This document shows, piece after piece, positions 35,248 through 44,849 of a stretch of 64,000 nt of DNA (its first letter is position 1; every line of letters begins with the position of its first letter). The position numbers and the translations under genes were made by a program. Below the pieces are notes generated by a model. It searched no databases and was not told where the DNA came from. It was given only the letters and a program-made list of their open reading frames with translations. Origin of the DNA: Gonocerus acuteangulatus (taxonomy: Eukaryota; Arthropoda; Insecta; Hemiptera; Coreidae); assembly GCA_946811695.1 (NCBI GenBank), contig OX328132.1, forward strand, positions 52,909,859-52,973,858, given 5' to 3'.

Positions 35248-35584
35248 CGGCTCAAACGCATTTTACGGCATTTCAACCATTGCTTTTGTTGACAAGGCCA
35301 TTGGTTCCCTCCCATATCAACTTTGACTAAGATGTGTCGCAAAACTAATATGAAACCTTCAAGTTTTAAATTTTATGTGTTGCTTTGGCCCAATAACTGA
35401 CAAAAAAGGATGCTATTCGAGTGGGGGAAAAATTATTTTTAAGTCGTATTGCCATGAGGTAGTTGCTGGAGGTTCAGCATCGCGAAGAAGTGTATAAAAC
35501 AGGACAACCACCACTGACAAAAAAACCCTATTTTAATCATACAAAGTACTGTTGAGACCACACACCTCACCTTAAATAGAGGAC
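30448..35584. other. No gene recognised
   Basis: Five kilobases of AT-rich sequence with homopolymer T-runs (33380-33402, 34259-34274, 35214-35243) and one long TA tract. Frames are short and low-complexity. A possible SINE scrap (gcggacaacatccggccagcg) lies at 33446-33466. Confidence 0.55.
32697..32754. repeat. (TA)n microsatellite in a short palindrome
   Basis: A TA run bounded by TTGTTTA on the left and TAAACAA on the right. Confidence 0.93.
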
Positions 35585-35797
35585 AAATTAAGCTGCAGCC
35601 CTCCCCCCATAATTTTGATTTAATCGGTAAAAAATGTGTCATTAAAAGCCTAAAAATAAATTAAATAAGAACACTTAGTGTGTGTAATTCCGTTTTAGTT
35701 GACTAACTATTCCAAGTTCTAGATTGTTAGTATTCCTTACCCCCCAAATGTTCCCAGCCCCCCTCCCGAAATTATTTCCTTTAAACACCCATGTGAA
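35585..35797 (-). mobile_element. Degraded copy of the G-tract hAT MITE
   Basis: The minus strand reads catgggtgtttaaa, aataatttcgggaggggggc, tggaatagttag and cttatttaatttatttttag. This parallels the interior of the 2616-2866 element. The outer repeat survives only at one end. Confidence 0.65.
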
Positions 35798-36496
35798 TTG
35801 ATTTTATTTGTTTGCATATATTTATTATTTTCTTATGTTGGGCCAATAGGCAATATACTTATTATTAATGAGTAATACGGGAGTAAGAAAATAAGATGGG
35901 ATATTATTTTTTTTAAAGCAATCTTGGAGCGAAAAAAAAATTGTTACATGTGTAGGCGGTCCTATTTTACACCTTGGGGGATTATTTTAAAGGTAATATT
36001 AATTTGAACATGGGATAAGGTTTGCTCATGAATAAACTTATTTTCCACTTCGAACTATTTTGTTTTTGAATGGAATCAAACACTCCTCTATAAAATTTAA
36101 CGCGTTTTTACTTGTCCGTGCTGCCTCAATACATTACTTCCTAAAATGTTTCGCTTCATTTTTCAAAGGTTATCAGAATCCCTCAAAACTATTATTGGAG
36201 ATTTACAGTATTGGAAAGAATGAAAACCATTCAAGAAGAAACTGAATCATATAAGCGCGTTTTACAACATCCTTATATATATGTGATGTATGGGAAGCTA
36301 CAAAATCGAACTGCGTTCTAGGAGAAGGGGTGTCCTGCTATTCTGCTGGAAAATTATATTGACGAACTCGTTTAGAATGAATATTAAATATCTGATGAAA
36401 TGAAAAAAAAAAAAATTAGTGCTAAAATTGTTCTAAAGCGTCTAAATCGCGAAATACTGTAATATATTTTTCCAACTTTACACGAATACAATCAGG
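35798..36496. other. No gene seen
   Basis: AT-rich; the frame at 36060-36245 has no recognisable feature. Confidence 0.5.
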
Positions 36497-36641
36497 CATT
36501 GAGTTAGTAGATAGTGGAGGGAGTGTCATCGATCTTCAAAAGTTAAAAAAGTGTAGGTCTAAAATCAGCCATGCCAGTGTGACTACTGGCGCACGAAAAT
36601 TTGAATCTGAATATGATTGTAAACAAAAACTGAGCTTAAAC

Positions 36642-36643
<2 letters not shown>

Positions 36644-36700
<57 letters not shown>
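36644..36700. repeat. (TA)n microsatellite, left of the Tc1-like insertion
   Basis: TA run ending four bases before the left terminal repeat of the transposon. Confidence 0.95.
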
Positions 36701-36704
<4 letters not shown>

Positions 36705-36707
<3 letters not shown>

Positions 36708-38221
36708 TCCTCGTCAAAAGTATTGCAACACCTATGAAACTCCAGTTAAACACTTTGGTTTAAGCAGGATCTTACTAAACATAATACTACAGGTTGGTGG
36801 GAATCTAGGGAGGATAATAAGCTGTATTAAAAGTAGGATTAGGCATGATGATAAGAGGTATTCTGGATTTATTGGTTGTAAAGGATTACTCCATTGTCCC
36901 AGGGCCTCAGTTAGTGATACAGAACTACCAGGGACAGACTCCTTTTTTTTTCAACTTGTGAACATGAACAATCGCAGAGCCTTAGAGTGTGAAAATTCAG
37001 TGCAAATTGTCACTCTTTCGCAGGAAGGGCTTTCACTTCGCCAAATTTCGCGAAGACTTGGGATACACTATTCCACGGTGTCCAGGTGCCTGAAAAGGTA
37101 CCGAGAAACTGGTCGTCATTCAAGAAGACCTGTTGAAGGAAGGCCGAGAGTCACGGACCGGAATGATGACCGTTTTTTGAGATTGCAGGCATTGCGACAT
37201 AGAGCTTCTTCGGCTTCTACACTCCAGAGGCTGATTGCTGATGTTCGCCAGCTCCGGATTTCAACATCAACTGTTCCATCAGACTGAGGGAAGCCGGCCT
37301 AGCCTCCAGGAGACCAATGACAGGCCCCCTACTCACCAGGGAACACCGAAGAGCAAGGCTAAGGTTTGCGCTTGATCACCGGAATTGGTTAGTTGATGAT
37401 TGGAAGAAAGTGCTCTTCACGGATGAGACACGGGTGGCCCTGAATAGCCCAGATGGCCGCGAGAGAGTATGGAGAAGACCGGGAGAGCGCTACTATCAAG
37501 CCTTTATAACCCCAAGAGTCGCTTTTGGCGGAGGCTCTGTCATGTTCTGGGGAGGCATTTCCTGGGAGGCCCGCACGGATCTTGTGGCAGTGCCTGGCAG
37601 AGGCCTCACTGGTGCCAGGTATGTGGATGAGATCCTGGAAGAACATGTAATGCCATACATGCCCTTCATAGGGCCTGGAGCCCTTTTAATGCAGGATAAT
37701 GCCAGACTACACAAAGCAAGGTGTGTGACAGATTACCTCAACGCAGTTGAAATCCGGACATTGGAGTGGCCTGCGAGGAGCCCGGACCTTAATTGCATCG
37801 AACATCTGTGGGATGCCCTGAAAAGAAGAGTCCGAGGGAGAAATTCAAGAATTTCCACACTTGCGGAGCTGGAGGCAGCAGTTCTGGAGGAATGGGAGGC
37901 TATCCCTCAGGACTTCATCCAGGACCTCTTCAGAAGCATGCCACGTCGCATGGAGGCTATTATAAGGTCTCGTGGAGGGAATACGGCCTACTGATTTCAA
38001 TAAATAAGGTTTTTGGAAATTTTGAATTTTCAAAATTTTCTTTAATTAAGTAATTTTTCATTTTATCTTTTATAAGTTGACATTATTTTTATTATTTTTT
38101 CTGAATAAATTTCTTTATTTTAACTGTATCTAAATATTCTGTATTGCGCTAAGCTTCCTGGGTCATAATTTTTCAGTAATCAGTTCATTTGAAGGTGTTG
38201 CAATACTTTTGACGAGGAGTG
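36705..38221 (+). mobile_element. Tc1-like transposon, nearly intact
   Basis: Perfect 29-bp inverted termini (36705-36733 and 38193-38221), starting CACTCCTCGTCAAAAGTATT, bound a 1517-bp element encoding a DD34E transposase on the plus strand. It lies in TA repeats, the expected target dinucleotide of the Tc1/mariner superfamily. Only one frameshift separates the gene from being open, and the termini are identical, so the insertion is young. Confidence 0.95.
36964..37994 (+). pseudogene. Tc1-like transposase (DD34E), one frameshift
   Basis: ATG at 36964 opens a frame with an N-terminal helix-turn-helix (LSLRQISRRLGIHYSTVSRC, then LKRYRETGRHSRR and the GRPR linker). The frame ends prematurely at 37285. 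The rest continues from 37281 in another frame (LREAGLASRRPMTGPLLTRE) to the TGA at 37992-37994. Twenty bases bridge the two frames where 21 would fit, so a 1-bp deletion between about 37270 and 37285 is the simplest cause. The catalytic triad is visible: FTDET, LLMQDNARLH and SPDLNCIEHLWD, with 34 residues between the second D and E, the Tc1 spacing. The C-terminus is MPRRMEAIIRSRGGNTAY. Everything except the frameshift looks functional. Confidence 0.93.
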
Positions 38222-38274
38222 TATATTATATTCATATTGATTTATATTTATACATATATAAATCAATACGTATA

Positions 38275-38277
<3 letters not shown>

Positions 38278-38322
<45 letters not shown>
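38278..38322. repeat. (TA)n microsatellite, right of the Tc1-like insertion
   Basis: TA run leading into the right arm of the split palindrome. A small palindrome with attgatttata and tataaatcaat lies between it and the transposon end. Confidence 0.93.
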
Positions 38323-38327
<5 letters not shown>

Positions 38328-38456
38328 TAATATCATTATTTGTTTGCAATCATATTCAAAAATTCACCTTTCCCTGCGCCCTTGGTCACACTGGCATGGT
38401 CGATTTTAGGCTTAAACTTTTTTTAGACTCCCTCCACTCTTTACTAACTCAATGGC

Positions 38457-38562
38457 TTCAGGTTGGGTATACACCACAAGAATGGAATGCTTTTATTGAG
38501 TAATCAATCGATACCATATAAGAGATCTTAACTTCTACACAAATATGACGTCATATGTAACA
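38457..38562 (-). repeat. Gypsy 3' LTR, truncated
   Basis: Matches 43024-43134 (cttcaggttgg through atatgacgtcatatgtaaca) with several differences. The missing portion abuts the outer edge of the palindromic element at 38454. Confidence 0.88.
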
Positions 38563-38584
38563 ATTTCTCTCTTCTTTTTTTTTC
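38563..38584 (-). other. Polypurine tract of the Gypsy element
   Basis: The minus strand is an A-run followed by GAAGAGAGAAAT, directly adjoining the 3' LTR start TGTTACATATG. Confidence 0.75.
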
Positions 38585-38944
38585 TAACTTGGCTGGAAGG
38601 GGTTTTTCGGTTTATAAATGTGTCCATATCTTGACTTCAATGGGGCTGCATGAATTTCCGTGGGAGCCACAGGTGAAATGCAGATCTCAGGGGTAGTAGT
38701 CATCTCACCTCCTTTAGTCTGCTGTATCAGCTCACCCTGAGAGTCCACTACTGGATCGGATGAATTAGGTTGTGACGGTTGGTGCTCTGGCGAAGGAGGC
38801 AGTGATACAGGTTTGTAACTTGGGCGTAACTAAGTACGGTCCCTTCTATAAATCTTGCCATTCATAGAGATGTCATAAAGAGTGTCCAGGTCTGTACTCA
38901 GTCACTCCAGGCTGCCACTCATGTTTTCCTTGGGCTGGTTTGAC

Positions 38945-39850
38945 TCATACTTCCTGGCCAATTTGAAGATCTGGGAGTTCTCTTGCTAGGCGGTCATGAA
39001 AGAATTTTACGTTCTTCCTCTTTTGAATGACGGCAAGAGAGATATCTTCAACTATTTCAGGAAGAAGAAGCTTGGTAGTAGTTGGGAGAAGACTCCTTGT
39101 TCTGCGACTCATGAGACATTGGACTGGACTTGAATTAATTCCTTCAGTTGGAGTGCCATTCCAATAGAGCGGTGTAAAAGTCAAAATTGTCCTTTTTGGA
39201 TTTCTTCAAAAGGGTTTTGGCAATTTTAACAGTAGATTCAGCTTTGCCATTCCCTTTGCTGTGATGTGGTGCTGAAGTTGTATGAAGAAATTACCAAGTT
39301 TTGTCAAAGTTAGAAAATTCTTTGCCTGTCAGCTGGGCTGCATTATCACTGAGAAGAATTTGGGGGATTCCGTTGCGAGAAAATACGGCTTTGCAGAATT
39401 TTATTATTGTTTCTGCTCTAATATTAGTTAGTTTCTCAATTTCATAGTAGTCTGAGTATGAATCAACTAAGACAGCAGTCTTCACCTTCAAGTTCGAATA
39501 AGTCAAGGTTCACTCTTTCCCAAGGCAATAGCAGAATTCGGTGTGACTTCATGGGCATTTAAGGCTAGTAATTTACCACCTCTTGACATGTAGAGCAGGT
39601 CTTTACTGCGTCATGAACTTCACTGTTCATATGGGGCCAGAAAAGTGTGCCCCTTGTTCTTCTTAATGATACATTAACACCTAAATGACATAGATGGATT
39701 TTACGCATGAACTCACCTCACAAGGATTTGGGAATTACCACTCGGTCTCCTTTAAAGATCACTCCATCTTGAACCATGAGCTCATTTGTCACATTTCAAT
39801 ATTCATTTAGACATGATGGTAACTTTTCTTTAGTTTCAGGCCAACCACTT
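38945..39850 (-). pseudogene. Gypsy integrase, broken
   Basis: Read on the minus strand, the zinc-binding end is visible as FWPHMNSEVHDAV then CSTCQE (about 39580-39640). It is followed by the core text VNLDLFE and AVLVDSYSDYYEIEKL, then FSRNGIPQILLSDNAAQLTG, with the two catalytic Asp positions. A C-terminal piece reads TPTEGINSSPVQCLMSRRTR, then RELPDLQIGQEV. Frameshifts and stops separate the pieces. The enzyme would have inserted the cDNA copy into the genome. Confidence 0.85.
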
Positions 39851-40139
39851 TTTATCACATAAGATAAGAGGCAAAAACCTCATCTGGAGTAGTTCCTTCC
39901 TTGACTTTTTGAAGACTGACTCGTTTCATATTTATGTTGTCAACAGATTTCAGAGTTTCCAGTTCCTGGTTGATTGTGTCAAACTGAAAGGCTTCGTCTA
40001 GTTCTAGGTTTTCTTCGTCTGGCAGCTGTAGACGAGAATGAGCATCAGCTATAAACATTTTCTCACCCTTGATAAATGTTACTTTGAGGTTATATCTTTG
40101 TAGGTGCAGTAGCATTCATTCTTATCAAGTGGGAGCTTC

Positions 40140-40690
40140 TAAAATAGTTTTTTTCTTAAAAGTAGTTTCTAATGAACGATGGTCAGTCTGCACAATGACT
40201 TGCTTACATCCAACAATGTATTTTTTTTTTTTTTTTTTTTTTTAACGGTGCATCAACATCTAGGCCATTAGCGCCGACATCCAGGGTGCAGTGAGGAATT
40301 TTCCCAACGAGCCGTGGGATGAGAAAATTCCTGCCGCCGGATGGGAATCGAACCCACCATCTCCCACTTATGATTCCAAGGCGCTAGCCACTAGACCACG
40401 GGAGACCCCCGAACGATGTAGTGTACAAACTTTTGACAAGAAAATAAAATGCTGAGAGCTTCCCACTCTATCTGAGCCCAGTTCTTCTCATTTGGATTTA
40501 AACTTCTAGAGGCATATGCAACTGGTTTACCTTCTTATAGAAGTACACCCCCAAGCCCTTTGCTTGATTTATCTGCCTCAATTGTTATTTCTCTCTTCAG
40601 ATCAAAATAGGCGAGGACAGGAGCATTGCTTATTATTTGCTTGATTGACTCAATAGCATTTGAATGTTTCATTCCCCAAAACCATGGAAT
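40140..40690 (-). pseudogene. Gypsy RNase H region interrupted by a SINE
   Basis: Upstream of the SINE the minus strand reads KPVAYASRSLNPNEKNWAQI, then EWEALSILFSCQKFVHYIV. After the SINE it continues CKQVIVQTDHRSLETTFKKK. These are the standard RNase H segments of Ty3/Gypsy polymerases ('YaSRsLt..E..yaqiEkE.LAi', 'v.TDHkpLe'). The SINE landed between two consecutive residues of this domain. Stops follow at about 40120. Confidence 0.88.
40221..40410 (-). repeat. SINE family 1, complete, with target duplication
   Basis: The minus strand starts ggggtctcccgtggtctagt (A box), carries ggtgggttcgattccc (B box), then a body with ggcaggaattttctcatccc and gatgtcggcgctaatgg, and ends in an A tail (T-run 40221-40244). 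Flanking caacaatgta (40211-40220) and gaacgatgta (40411-40420) form a near-perfect target duplication. The head is tRNA-derived, so transcription would be by RNA polymerase III. It is the reference copy for the fragments at 175, 10183, 13510, 14436, 43503 and 58709. Confidence 0.93.
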
Positions 40691-40708
40691 ATCTTTCTTG
40701 GTAAGTTC

Positions 40709-41614
40709 TCATGAAGGTTCATAAGTCGCTGACAGATTAGGTATGAATTTTGACATATATGTTGCTAGGCCAATAAAACTTTTAATCTCATCTATGTTCT
40801 TAGGGTGTGGCATCTTTGAAATTGCCTCAATTTTTGAAGGGTCGGGTTTCATACCTTTTCTGGTTAAGAAATGACCCATGTAATTCACCACTTCTTGCTT
40901 TAATCTTATTTTGCTATGATTAAACCTGGTATTTACTAGTCTTGCTTGAGCTAGTAGTCTTTCTAAGGCTAAATCATGGTTCCTCGAGGCCTCTTCATCC
41001 GTAGTACCTCTTCCAATGGCAAAAACATCATCTTGGATAATTATTATATCAGAAATACCTTCAAACATTTTATGCAGACGGCATTGATAGACATATATAG
41101 AGATTTTGAAGCCAAATGGTAGCCTTACCCAACGATAGCGCCCAAATGGTATCCAAAATGTTGTAAGCAAGGAACTTTCTTCAGTAAGCTTAACGTTCCA
41201 AAACCCATCTTTGGTATCAAATACCGAAAAATATCGAGCATTGTTTAAATTCGGTGCTATTCACTCAATCGTCTGTATCTCACACTCGGCTCGCTTGAGA
41301 GCTTTATTTTAATTTCTTGGGTCTAAGCAAAGACGGAGCTTCTTGGGTGTCTTTACTAACACAATATTGCTAATTCATTCCGTAGGACAAGTTTCCTTAA
41401 TGATAATTTTCTATTGCTCGAGTTCATTTAGCTTTTGATTAAGCTCTTCTCTCAGGGGCACTGGGACTCTCCTTGACCTTTGCTTTACTGGAATATAGCT
41501 TGGGTCCACAGCTAGAACACACTCTCCCTCGAGACACCCAATGCCGGAGAAGACATCCTGGCATTGCCTTAGAAGTTGTTCTGCTTGCTTTCTATATTTT
41601 GTAGACCTGTACAT
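40709..41614 (-). pseudogene. Gypsy reverse transcriptase, broken
   Basis: The minus strand begins with the RT lead-in KQRSRRVPVPLREELNQKLN then ELEQ. After breaks, it continues FGRYRWVRLPFGFKISIYVY (motif 'R..RmPFGl..ap'), then DIIIIQDDVFAIGRGT, where the catalytic box normally Y-x-D-D survives as I-Q-D-D. Downstream are VNYMGHFLTRKGMKPDPSKI and IKSFIGLATYMSKFIPNLS, the 'FLG...YY.rFIp..s' region. Frame breaks mean no active enzyme. Confidence 0.9.
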
Positions 41615-42042
41615 CCTCCAGCTTTACAAGTCCTACCTCTAGGCAGGCACCTCTTGAGACAAGTGGCAACTCCTTTTCTTATCTCAGAATGTTTTACGAC
41701 TATAAATTTTAAAAATTTTTTTACATTATCTCTAGTAACAGTAAACAGAATCTCACCTATTGGCTTGATTTTAGAACCAGCGTTGCAACGTAGCTTTGCT
41801 TTGCTTGGACAAATGTTGGATAGCTTACCTCCAAATAGTTGCTTCAAAAGATTAGCTTCAATAACATTAATGGTTGCTCCACTATCTAGCTGACATTTAA
41901 CTCGAAAGTTTCTTTTAGGCAGATTAAATTCAAGTGTTGTTACCCAAATAAGTTTCCTTGTGTTGCCATGGACATAGTAAGTTTCCTGGACTGTGAAAGT
42001 TTCTTCTGATATATCTTCAGAATTGTCCTCGGTGTCCATCAT
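41569..42042 (-). pseudogene. Gypsy retropepsin region
   Basis: A 157-codon minus-strand frame contains VKCQLDSGATINVIEANLL. The DSGAT box is the active site of a retroviral-type aspartic protease, and a downstream hydrophobic stretch (KFLKFIVVK) fits the flap and core. It runs into the RT lead-in in a shifted frame near its end. Its role would be cleavage of the gag-pol polyprotein. Confidence 0.88.
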
Positions 42043-42059
42043 TTTGACATATGTTCTAC

Positions 42060-42215
42060 ACTTAGAGCATTACTTTCATTATTCTTTTTCACCAGGCAGA
42101 CCGATGAAAAATGATTGACCTGTCCACAACAATTGCATTTCTTTCCAAATGTTGGGCATGCCTTCTTGTCATGTTGTTGACAACCACCACAGTACTTGCA
42201 AAAAATCATGTCCGC
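42060..42215 (-). pseudogene. Gypsy nucleocapsid zinc knuckle
   Basis: The minus strand encodes CKYCGGCQQHDKKACPTFGK, then CNCCGQVNHFSSVC. The second part fits C-x2-C-x4-H-x4-C exactly. This two-knuckle arrangement precedes the protease in many Ty3/Gypsy elements. Confidence 0.82.
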
Positions 42216-42479
42216 TTATCCCTCCTCTGAGGTCTTTGAGTTTTGTCATTCCGCTTAGCTATGACCTCAACTGAGATGTTGCCCTGGATATTTTTCCTTT
42301 GCTTTTCTGCTTGCTCATTGGCATGACAGATGCTTATGGCGTTATCTAGTGTTAGCGTAGGGTCTTTCTACTAGCATTAACAGCAATGCTAAGTACAAGC
42401 CGATCTCAAACTAACTCCATCTCCATAGATTTGTATTCACTGGTTCTGGCAAGTGAACATAGACGAATTATGTATTCAT

Positions 42480-42800
42480 CTATTGTCTCTGTTTCCCCTC
42501 GATTGGCAGAGTATCTTTCATAAGTATATTAAATGATGGTATAAAGTATTGATTTAACTCACTTATTATTGTACCCACCTTGCTTGTTTTTGATTCTTCG
42601 AGATGCAAACCTTCAAGAATTTCCCATTTGTGCCTTCCCAGCAATACCATAAAAGTGGCAACCTTCTTTTCTTCACTTTCTTCGGCCCCTAATTCTGAAG
42701 CAATCAGATAGTTTGGCCACTCAGCTTTAAAGAACCGCCAATTTTCAGCTGCATTTCCTTTTAGAGCCATTTTCTCGGGAAAAAGAATATTTGAAGCCAT
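42480..42800 (-). pseudogene. Gypsy gag N-terminal part
   Basis: ATG at 42798-42800 (minus) starts MASNILFPEKMALKGNAAEN, followed by WRFFKAEWPNYLIASELG and KVATFMVLLGRHKWEILEGL. The pattern 'g....nW..fk..w..y..a.gl......kva.fl...G' is typical of gag in K02A2.6-like elements. The frame breaks at about 42480 and resumes in others toward the zinc knuckle. Confidence 0.85.
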
Positions 42801-42947
42801 ATTAAAACTATAAATAAAGGCACAAATATGCTAAAATAAAGTACACAAGCACAGAGTTTATAGAAAAGTACAACGGCCAGCTGTTACGGCACACGCAATT
42901 ATCGGCAATCGCTAAAATTTTCTTACCGGTACGCGGACTCGCAAAAA

Positions 42948-42957
42948 CCTGACACCA
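42948..42957 (-). other. Likely tRNA-Leu primer binding site of the Gypsy element
   Basis: The minus strand directly after the LTR reads TGGTGTCAGG, the complement of a tRNA-Leu 3' end (..CCTGACACCA). The match stops after 10 bases, so the tRNA identity is provisional. Confidence 0.55.
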
Positions 42958-43134
42958 TGTTATGTATAAGCTTTACGAAGCTTGTATTAATGCAAAAGTA
43001 CTCATTAAAGGAAGAGACATGTGCTTCAGGTTGGCTATGCACCACAAGATTGGAATTGAGTAATTTATTGAGTAATCAATCGATACCATATAAGAGATCT
43101 TAACTTATACACAAATATGACGTCATATGTAACA
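42958..43134 (-). repeat. Gypsy 5' LTR, complete (177 bp)
   Basis: TG...CA boundaries (TGTTATGTATAAGC to ATATGTAACA on the plus strand). It contains a palindromic cAMP-response-type site (ATATGACGTCATAT). Confidence 0.9.
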
Positions 43135-43156
43135 AATGATACCAAACTAAGGCAAA

Positions 43157-43339
43157 ATGAAAACGCCAAATTCCTTCACAACAAATTTTATTTTTCGCGC
43201 TTTCAAGAGCTCCTGCTACCATCTCTAGAGCTTTTAACGAGTTCAGCTTCTCGGCTGTGGGATGAGTTCAGCTTTAAGCAGAAAGCGCTTAGCGCGAAAC
43301 ATTAAGTTTGTTGTGAAGGAATTAGACGTTTTTCATTTT
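43157..43339. mobile_element. Short inverted-repeat element with hammerhead-like core
   Basis: Ends aatgaaaacgccaaattcct and tagacgtttttcatt, with cttcacaacaaa/tttgttgtgaag, form imperfect inverted repeats of about 30 bp. The interior includes GCAGAAA, a perfect GCGC-TTA-GCGC stem and GAAAC (43278-43300). No coding sequence. Confidence 0.55.
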
Positions 43340-43502
43340 ACCGAAGATCTTCCTCCTCTGCCAGCAACCTCGTACTTTAAAACGAAACTAACACTTTCCC
43401 CCAAACCCCAAATAGATCACCTTTCAAATGGATGAATTGGACTCCTCATATGATATACCTGTAAGCCTATTTACTCAACCATTTTGGTTACAATATTTTT
43501 CG

Positions 43503-43535
43503 CACGGTGCGAATGGCGCTGATGTCGGTGCGCCG

Positions 43536-43602
<67 letters not shown>
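43503..43602 (+). repeat. SINE family 1 tail grading into (TA)n
   Basis: gaatggcgctgatgtcggtg followed by cgccgtaa is the SINE 3' end. Instead of poly(A), a 66-bp TA run (43537-43602) and then a (CA)n stretch follow. The tail appears to have been replaced by the microsatellite. Confidence 0.75.
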
Positions 43603-43630
<28 letters not shown>

Positions 43631-44030
43631 TATATACATGCAGTTAGTGTAGTGTACACCCATGACTCTACGTTTTTAACATTTGCGACTAAAATAGTGG
43701 TGCTTTAGGTAAACAGATGGCATAAATAACATGGTGATAGGCTATATTTTAAATATTCCCTGAAAATCAACATCAAACAATGGTATTTATTTTATTAATT
43801 TACATTTTAACAATAAAATGCAATATTCTATGCGTAAAAAGTATTGGAACACCTGATCTCTTTACTATTGCAGCTGGACTTTGGACGGGATTAATTCCAT
43901 ATTATCGGCGAACTTTGTCCGGTAGGATGACTTGGTGTCTTATGTGTTTAAATCACTTTATGTTAGTTCAATTTTTTTAACATTAGTCTGAGAGGAAAAT
44001 AAACCTCAGTTAAAATACAAAAACTTATTG

Positions 44031-44330
44031 CTGGTGAATAAGGCAGAAGGTCAATAAAATATCGCCACACACTTTTACACTTTTTATTTATCTTCCCAAC
44101 CTGTTTCGCACCCTTTTTGGTGCCTCTTCAGGGGAACACTCTTAAACATTAAATTCAGCCTCGTCTAGACGAGGCCCTGCTAGTGGAAAGTTCCATTCCT
44201 CAGGTTGAGGCTGAATTTAATGTTTAAGAGTGTTCCCCTGAAGAGGCACCAAAAAGGGTGTGAAACATGTAGGGAAGATAAATAAAAAGTGTGTGGCGAT
44301 ATTTTATTGACCTTCCGCCTTATTCACCAG
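44031..44330. mobile_element. Nested fold-back MITE, 300 bp
   Basis: Outer ends CTGGTGAATAAGGC and its complement GCCTTATTCACCAG begin two arms of about 125-130 bp that are near-perfect inverted copies with a loop near 44163-44205. Each arm contains CTGAAGAGGCACC, AAAAAGGGTGT and GAAAC, the hammerhead-like core (plus strand 44238-44266; minus strand 44131-44103). It sits inside the left half of the Tc1-like dimer and has no counterpart in the right half. Confidence 0.85.
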
Positions 44331-44399
44331 TTATATATATTTGAGCTAAGGGTCATTTAATGAATAAAAACTTATTATTACGATTCATAATGAGCGCAA

Positions 44400-44645
44400 A
44401 TGTTTGCAAGAAATTGGAAAAATTGTAAACCTTAGCAACGTCTCCTTATCAAATATTGAAAATTTGTATAGTACAACTAACTCTGCGGCAGCAAAAAATC
44501 ATATCAGGAGACCGAAGAGCCTCAATGCACAGACAAAACCAGGGCTGATTGCGCCAAAATTTGCGACTGAAATCTCGAGGATCATCTGACGGGACATAAG
44601 TAGGAGTACAGTAAGAAATTATCTCAGGAAAAATGGATTACGGGG
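44400..44645 (+). pseudogene. Tc1-like transposase DNA-binding region, left half
   Basis: Reads LQEIGKIVNLSNVSLSNIEN (first helix-turn-helix), then NHIRRPKSLNAQTKPG, then after a stop SRSTVRNYLRKNGLRG, the second Tc1 DNA-binding motif. Stops at 44587 and later prevent expression. Confidence 0.65.
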
Positions 44646-44849
44646 TTGAACAGCCCCAAACCCTTACTCATATTCGCTCTCCTCTACACATTTTGTCAAT
44701 TTCTTTGGCTAAAAAGTTCTATTTTGCACATGAGTAAATTGAATCAACTCCCAGTATTTAGCAGCATGCTTAACACTTTATTTTGCATAGCAAAGTATTT
44801 TCTATTTGTTAACTTTACTTACCAAAACGTTCTTCGGTAATGTTCGACA

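Larger units (their letters stand above)
36497..38454. mobile_element. (TA)n-cored palindromic element split by a Tc1-like insertion
   Basis: Outer arms are inverted copies: the left reads cattgagttagtagatagtg, then ggtctaaaatcagccatgcc and agtgtgac; the right (38330-38454) reads the complement in reverse order. Both arms run inward into (TA)n (36644-36700 and 38278-38322). The 1517-bp Tc1-like element at 36705-38221 sits in the TA core. Without it, the host would be a roughly 440-bp palindrome with a TA loop, a structure seen on a smaller scale at several other TA tracts in this window. Confidence 0.75.
38457..43134 (-). mobile_element. Ty3/Gypsy LTR retrotransposon, degraded
   Basis: On the minus strand the order is LTR, primer site, gag, zinc knuckle, protease, reverse transcriptase, RNase H, integrase, polypurine tract, LTR. 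This is the Ty3/Gypsy order. The 5' LTR (42958-43134) begins TGTTACATATGACGTC and ends CATAACA on the minus strand. The other LTR (38457-38562) is missing its last ~71 bp. Protein text resembles the group often annotated 'K02A2.6-like' in arthropod genomes. Many stops and frameshifts break all ORFs. A SINE interrupts the RNase H region. Confidence 0.93.

Noticed and set aside
37389..37714. Minus-strand frames inside the Tc1-like transposase, and a plus-strand frame at 41576-41893 inside the Gypsy protease
   Set aside because: Antisense shadows of well-supported transposon genes.
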